In this document: positions 35,629-38,688 of the stretch, one piece after another | Numbering within the stretch: position 1 is the first letter of the stretch | Layout: each line of letters opens with the position of its first letter | Origin: Porticoccaceae bacterium UBA2002 | Lineage (GTDB): Bacteria; Pseudomonadota; Gammaproteobacteria; Pseudomonadales; Porticoccaceae | Length of the DNA stretch: 38,688 nucleotides | NCBI GenBank assembly: GCA_002334915.1 | Contig: DDCQ01000029.1 | Location: forward strand, 6,265-44,952 | Reading direction: 5' to 3' | The notes under the pieces: generated by a model | Databases searched by the model: none | Told to the model about the DNA's origin: nothing | Seen by the model: the letters and a program-made list of their open reading frames with translations, nothing else | Program-made: the position numbers and the translations under genes

Positions 35629-36180
35629 ATGTCGTCATCGGGTTTTTCTACTGAAGAGCAGCGCACCAGAGCCTGGATAGATAATGTTGTGGTGGGCCTC
35701 AACCTGTGCCCCTTTGCACGGCCAGTGATTGCCGCTGATGGCTTGCGCCTAACCGTAGGTGAATCCGGTGAACTGGAAGATATCGCGGTCCTGTATTTGC
35801 AGGAACTGGAACTGATCTGCGAGTCCCCGGAATCAGAGATTGCCACCTCCTTGCTGGTGCTGCCGACTGGGCTTGAGGATTTTGACAGCTATCTGGACTT
35901 TGTAGATAACGCGAATCATCTACTTGAAGATCAGGGCCTGGCGGGCACCATTCAGCTGGCCAGTTTTCATCCCCAGTATCAGTTTGATGGTGAGCCCGAG
36001 GGGGCGGCCAGTCAATATACTAATAGATCGCCTTATCCCATGATTCACTTTTTGCGCGAGGACATGGTGGCGCGCGCACTGGCCGACTTCCCCAATCCGC
36101 AAGATATTCCCCAGCGCAATATCCAAACCCTTGAAGCCATGGATGTGATCGAGCTGCAACAGAATCTGGATAATCTTTAA
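35629..36180 (+). CDS. DUF1415 family protein
   Basis: 183 residues with GLNLCPFARP (23-32) near the N-terminus and the LASFHPQYQFDG and NRSPYPMIHFLRE blocks that characterise this widespread proteobacterial family of unknown function. No signal peptide and no membrane helix. It overlaps the next gene by one base (TAATG), so it is translated together with the HI0933-family flavoprotein. The single Cys in LCPF is strongly placed and might be functional. I do not know its reaction. Confidence 0.9.
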   Translation: MSSSGFSTEEQRTRAWIDNVVVGLNLCPFARPVIAADGLRLTVGESGELEDIAVLYLQELELICESPESEIATSLLVLPTGLEDFDSYLDFVDNANHLLEDQGLAGTIQLASFHPQYQFDGEPEGAASQYTNRSPYPMIHFLREDMVARALADFPNPQDIPQRNIQTLEAMDVIELQQNLDNL

Positions 36181-37376
36181 TGACAGCCTCTAAGCAATAC
36201 GATGTAATTGTTATTGGTGGCGGTGCTGCCGGATTATTCTGTGCCTTTACCGCAGGGCAGCGGGGTCGCTCTGTGCTGGTACTGGATAGCAGCAATAAAG
36301 TGGGCAAAAAGATTTTGATGTCGGGCGGCGGCCGCTGCAACTTTACCAACCTGGATATCCAGCCTGAAAACTATTTATCGGCCAACCCGCATTTCTGTAA
36401 ATCTGCTCTCAATGGTTATAACCAGTGGCAGTTTATCCAACTGGTTGAGCGCCACCAGATTGCCTATCATGAACGCAAGCACGGCGAGCTGTTCTGCGAC
36501 GAATCCGCCAAAGATATTCTCGCCATGCTGCTGGACGAATGCGAGCAAGCCAATGTGGCTGTAAAGACTAAATGCGATATTCAAGGAATCGCCAGTCAGG
36601 ACTCTGGGTATTCGCTGCATACATCGTTGGAGCATTACCATTGCCAGTCACTGGTGATTGCTACCGGTGGGCTCTCCATTCCCACCATGGGTGCCACAGG
36701 ATTTGGCTATGAAGTGGCCGAGCAATTTGGTCTTCAGTTGTTGCCTCGCACTGCCGGGCTAGTGCCATTTACCTTTACCGACTGGGTAAAAGATATTAGC
36801 GAGAGGTTATCTGGTCTGGCAGTGGATGTTGAGATGTCAGTAAATGGTGTAGCCTTTCGCGAGAACCTGCTGTTTACCCACCGCGGCATAAGCGGCCCCG
36901 CGGCCCTGCAGCTATCAAGTTACTGGAAACCGGGCCAGAAAATCAGTATTAACCTGCTGCCAGATCTACAAGCCAGCACAATGCTGTTGGACTATAAAAA
37001 GTCCAGCGCCAAATCATTATTGCGCAACCTGCTATCACAGCATCTCTCCAAAGGGCTGGTACTGGAATTACAAAACCTCTACTGGCCAAACCATGCCGAC
37101 AAGCCCATGGCAGAAATTCCCGATGCGATACTAGTGGAGGTAGCAGCGCAGCTTCAAGATTGGCAATTAAAACCCTCCGGCACCGAGGGCTATCGCACCG
37201 CCGAAGTCACCCTGTGTGGTGTAGATACCGATCATCTGTCATCAAAAACCATGGAGTGCAAAACCCAGCCGGGACTGTATTTTATTGGCGAGGTTATGGA
37301 CGTAACCGGACATTTGGGTGGCTACAACTTCCAGTGGGCCTGGGCTTCGGGTCACGCTGCGGGTCAGTATGTATAG
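36180..37376 (+). CDS. HI0933/YhiN-family FAD-dependent oxidoreductase
   Basis: 398 residues. GGGAAG (13-18) is the FAD dinucleotide loop, followed by VGKKILMSGGGRCNFTN, diagnostic of the HI0933/YhiN family (TIGR00275), and the C-terminal GLYFIGEVMDVTGHLGGYNFQWAW. Function in this family is unclear; some members have been linked to tRNA or redox metabolism. Coupled to DUF1415 by a one-base overlap, the pair appearing as a small operon. Length and start fit the family. Confidence 0.93.
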   Translation: MTASKQYDVIVIGGGAAGLFCAFTAGQRGRSVLVLDSSNKVGKKILMSGGGRCNFTNLDIQPENYLSANPHFCKSALNGYNQWQFIQLVERHQIAYHERKHGELFCDESAKDILAMLLDECEQANVAVKTKCDIQGIASQDSGYSLHTSLEHYHCQSLVIATGGLSIPTMGATGFGYEVAEQFGLQLLPRTAGLVPFTFTDWVKDISERLSGLAVDVEMSVNGVAFRENLLFTHRGISGPAALQLSSYWKPGQKISINLLPDLQASTMLLDYKKSSAKSLLRNLLSQHLSKGLVLELQNLYWPNHADKPMAEIPDAILVEVAAQLQDWQLKPSGTEGYRTAEVTLCGVDTDHLSSKTMECKTQPGLYFIGEVMDVTGHLGGYNFQWAWASGHAAGQYV

Positions 37377-37462
37377 CTAGTTCGACAGGGTTGGCATGTT
37401 TTGAAAAACTGGTCTAGCCTTATCAAGAATTAATGGAATTATTTATTACAGGATGTAATAAC

Positions 37463-38688
37463 ATGAAATTTACAACTTCAACTCTCTTGATTTGCCTGTT
37501 TTTTCTATCTAGCTGCGGAGGCGGTGGCAGCGACTCCCCATCAACGCTTACCGGCGTCTTTATCGATAGCCCGGTGATTAATATTGGCTACCGCACTGCC
37601 ACTCAAAATGGTGACACCAGTTCCCGCGGGGAGTTTAAATACTTGGCTGGTGAAACGGTTACGTTTTTTATTGGCGCCTTGGAATTTCCGCCGGTATTGG
37701 GAGCTGAGGTGGTGACACCATTGGATATGGCTGATACTGATGATGTGGCTCATCATATTGTTATTAATATTATTCGTTTATTGCAGTCACTGGATAAGGA
37801 TGGTGATCCTGATAATGGAATTATTATTACCCAAACAGCAAAAGACAATGCTGTTTTTCTGGACTTTGATTTATCAGTGGAAAGTTTTGAGTCGCAGGCT
37901 GGAGTGACTCTGTTTATTGGAAATGCAGGCCAGGATGTTACTCCGACGGACTTGGTTGATACTGTACTTGCGATGGTTCATTTTGTGGCCAGCCTTGTCT
38001 TGGCAGGGGAAATTGAGTCCGAGGCAGAGCCTATCAACAATGATTCATTGGTTGGCACCTGGGAGATCGCTAGTCCTACGGAATCCGATTTATTCCTGCT
38101 TAGCTTATTTGAAGATGGCACCTATGTTCATGCCGAGGTTAACGAAACGACGTCTAACTTTTTGTCTGGTATGGAATGGGGTACATACAATGTGGTTGGA
38201 CTTGGTGAAGTCACTGCTTCCCATATTTTAGACAATAATGGTGATGCCGGTCTTAGCACCTTTGATGGTTCAGGCCCGCGCCTGAGAATAATTGCCCAGC
38301 CCTCCGGTTCTTTAATGTACTCGTCGGATATTAACAACGATGGTATCAGTGATAACACATTTGGCTTAAGGCGGGTTGTTTCTGACGGTATTTTGGGCAC
38401 CTGGCTCAGTACTACCACCGAGAACGATCTGCTAATGCTGGTTTTCTTTGACGACGGCACTTACTTCCATGGCGAAGTTGATGAAGATGATGAAGCCGCA
38501 ATTTCCGGTATGGAGCTAGGCACCTACGAGCATGATGAAGCCACGGGACTAATGACGGTTACCAGGACATTTGATAATAACGGTAGTACTGGATTAACAG
38601 ATTTTGTGGGAGTGGGTGCACCCAATATTTTTGTCGAGATAGTAGGGGATACGCTAACAGCTAACATTGATGAGGATGGCGATGAGTT
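37463..38688 (+). CDS. Lipoprotein with tandem ~114-residue repeats, 3' end outside window
   Basis: 408 residues are visible, open to the last base, so the gene continues beyond it. AGGA nine bases upstream supports the ATG at 37463. The signal ends in the lipobox LSSC18, followed by a Gly run, marking an envelope lipoprotein. Residues 30-90 (VFIDSPV..., YRTATQNGDT..., AGETVTFFIG) match a domain common in marine gammaproteobacterial surface lipoproteins. Two copies of a unit beginning LVGTW (196-200) and ILGTW (310-314), with FEDGTY/FFDDGTY, SGMExGTY and FDxNG elements, form a tandem repeat with a period of 114 residues. Asp-rich DxNxDG-type segments (for example DINNDGISD) look like calcium sites. 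Likely surface adhesion or carbohydrate contact; no enzyme motif seen. Confidence 0.85.
   Translation, partial: MKFTTSTLLICLFFLSSCGGGGSDSPSTLTGVFIDSPVINIGYRTATQNGDTSSRGEFKYLAGETVTFFIGALEFPPVLGAEVVTPLDMADTDDVAHHIVINIIRLLQSLDKDGDPDNGIIITQTAKDNAVFLDFDLSVESFESQAGVTLFIGNAGQDVTPTDLVDTVLAMVHFVASLVLAGEIESEAEPINNDSLVGTWEIASPTESDLFLLSLFEDGTYVHAEVNETTSNFLSGMEWGTYNVVGLGEVTASHILDNNGDAGLSTFDGSGPRLRIIAQPSGSLMYSSDINNDGISDNTFGLRRVVSDGILGTWLSTTTENDLLMLVFFDDGTYFHGEVDEDDEAAISGMELGTYEHDEATGLMTVTRTFDNNGSTGLTDFVGVGAPNIFVEIVGDTLTANIDEDGDE

Overview
The window looks like chromosomal DNA of a marine heterotrophic gammaproteobacterium, most likely of the Cellvibrionales/SAR92-Porticoccaceae type. This is an inference from the gene repertoire (TIGR01782-type TonB receptor, tryptophan-halogenase/SapC/cupin cluster, many flavin and CoA enzymes, Gly-rich lipoproteins) and from a roughly balanced base composition; no rRNA or other marker gene is present. 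Genes are tightly packed, no intergenic stretch exceeds about 230 bases, and I see no tRNA, rRNA, CRISPR array, insertion sequence or phage gene.

Layout. (1) 1-7519, plus strand: the 3' part of a TonB-dependent receptor with a strong terminator, then a run of flavin-dependent halogenase, SapC-like protein, JmjC/cupin_8-like protein and second halogenase. (2) 7520-11028, minus strand: carotenoid oxygenase, a regulator made of two HxlR units, and a second cupin_8 protein whose stop codon abuts that of the second halogenase. (3) 11190-16220, plus strand: nitronate-monooxygenase-like flavoprotein, acyl-CoA ligase and two different thiolases with overlapping start/stop codons, apparently one carboxylate-degradation operon. 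(4) 16240-18424, minus: a DDAH/arginine-deiminase-fold hydrolase with an APC amino-acid permease. (5) 18594-20926, plus: S41 peptidase lipoprotein and a Bax-like glucosaminidase. (6) 20938-24334: cysteine-free glutaredoxin-like protein and acetoacetyl-CoA synthetase (minus), divergent from a LysR regulator (plus). (7) 24367-27083, minus: a di-heme MauG/CcpA-type peroxidase and a beta-helix protein carrying a C-terminal cytochrome c domain. (8) 27165-29437: acyl-CoA thioesterase-like protein (minus) and an Old Yellow Enzyme homologue (plus). (9) 29445-31060, minus: a persulfide-responsive ArsR regulator, rhodanese-membrane protein and persulfide dioxygenase-like MBL protein. (10) 31152-35470, minus: an Old Yellow Enzyme homologue, exonuclease/GIY-YIG fusion, PAP2 phosphatase and MJ1255/VC2487-type glycosyltransferase. 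(11) 35629 to the end, plus: DUF1415 protein, HI0933-family flavoprotein, and a lipoprotein with tandem repeats that runs off the window.

How they fit together. Regions 1-3 form a plausible accessory block: outer-membrane uptake (TonB receptor), flavin halogenation with partner proteins, oxidative cleavage of a polyene or stilbene-like substrate, then CoA activation and thiolysis. The physical linkage is seen; a shared pathway is inference. Regions 6, 8 and 10 add ketone-body/CoA and flavin redox metabolism. Region 9 is a recognisable reactive-sulfur detoxification operon with a well-formed promoter. The most unusual items are the beta-helix/cytochrome c fusion beside a di-heme peroxidase, the tandem HxlR regulator with two identical HxxC-x9-CxxC motifs, the cysteine-free glutaredoxin fold, the thiolase with Ser in place of its second catalytic Cys, and the paired halogenase/SapC/cupin locus.
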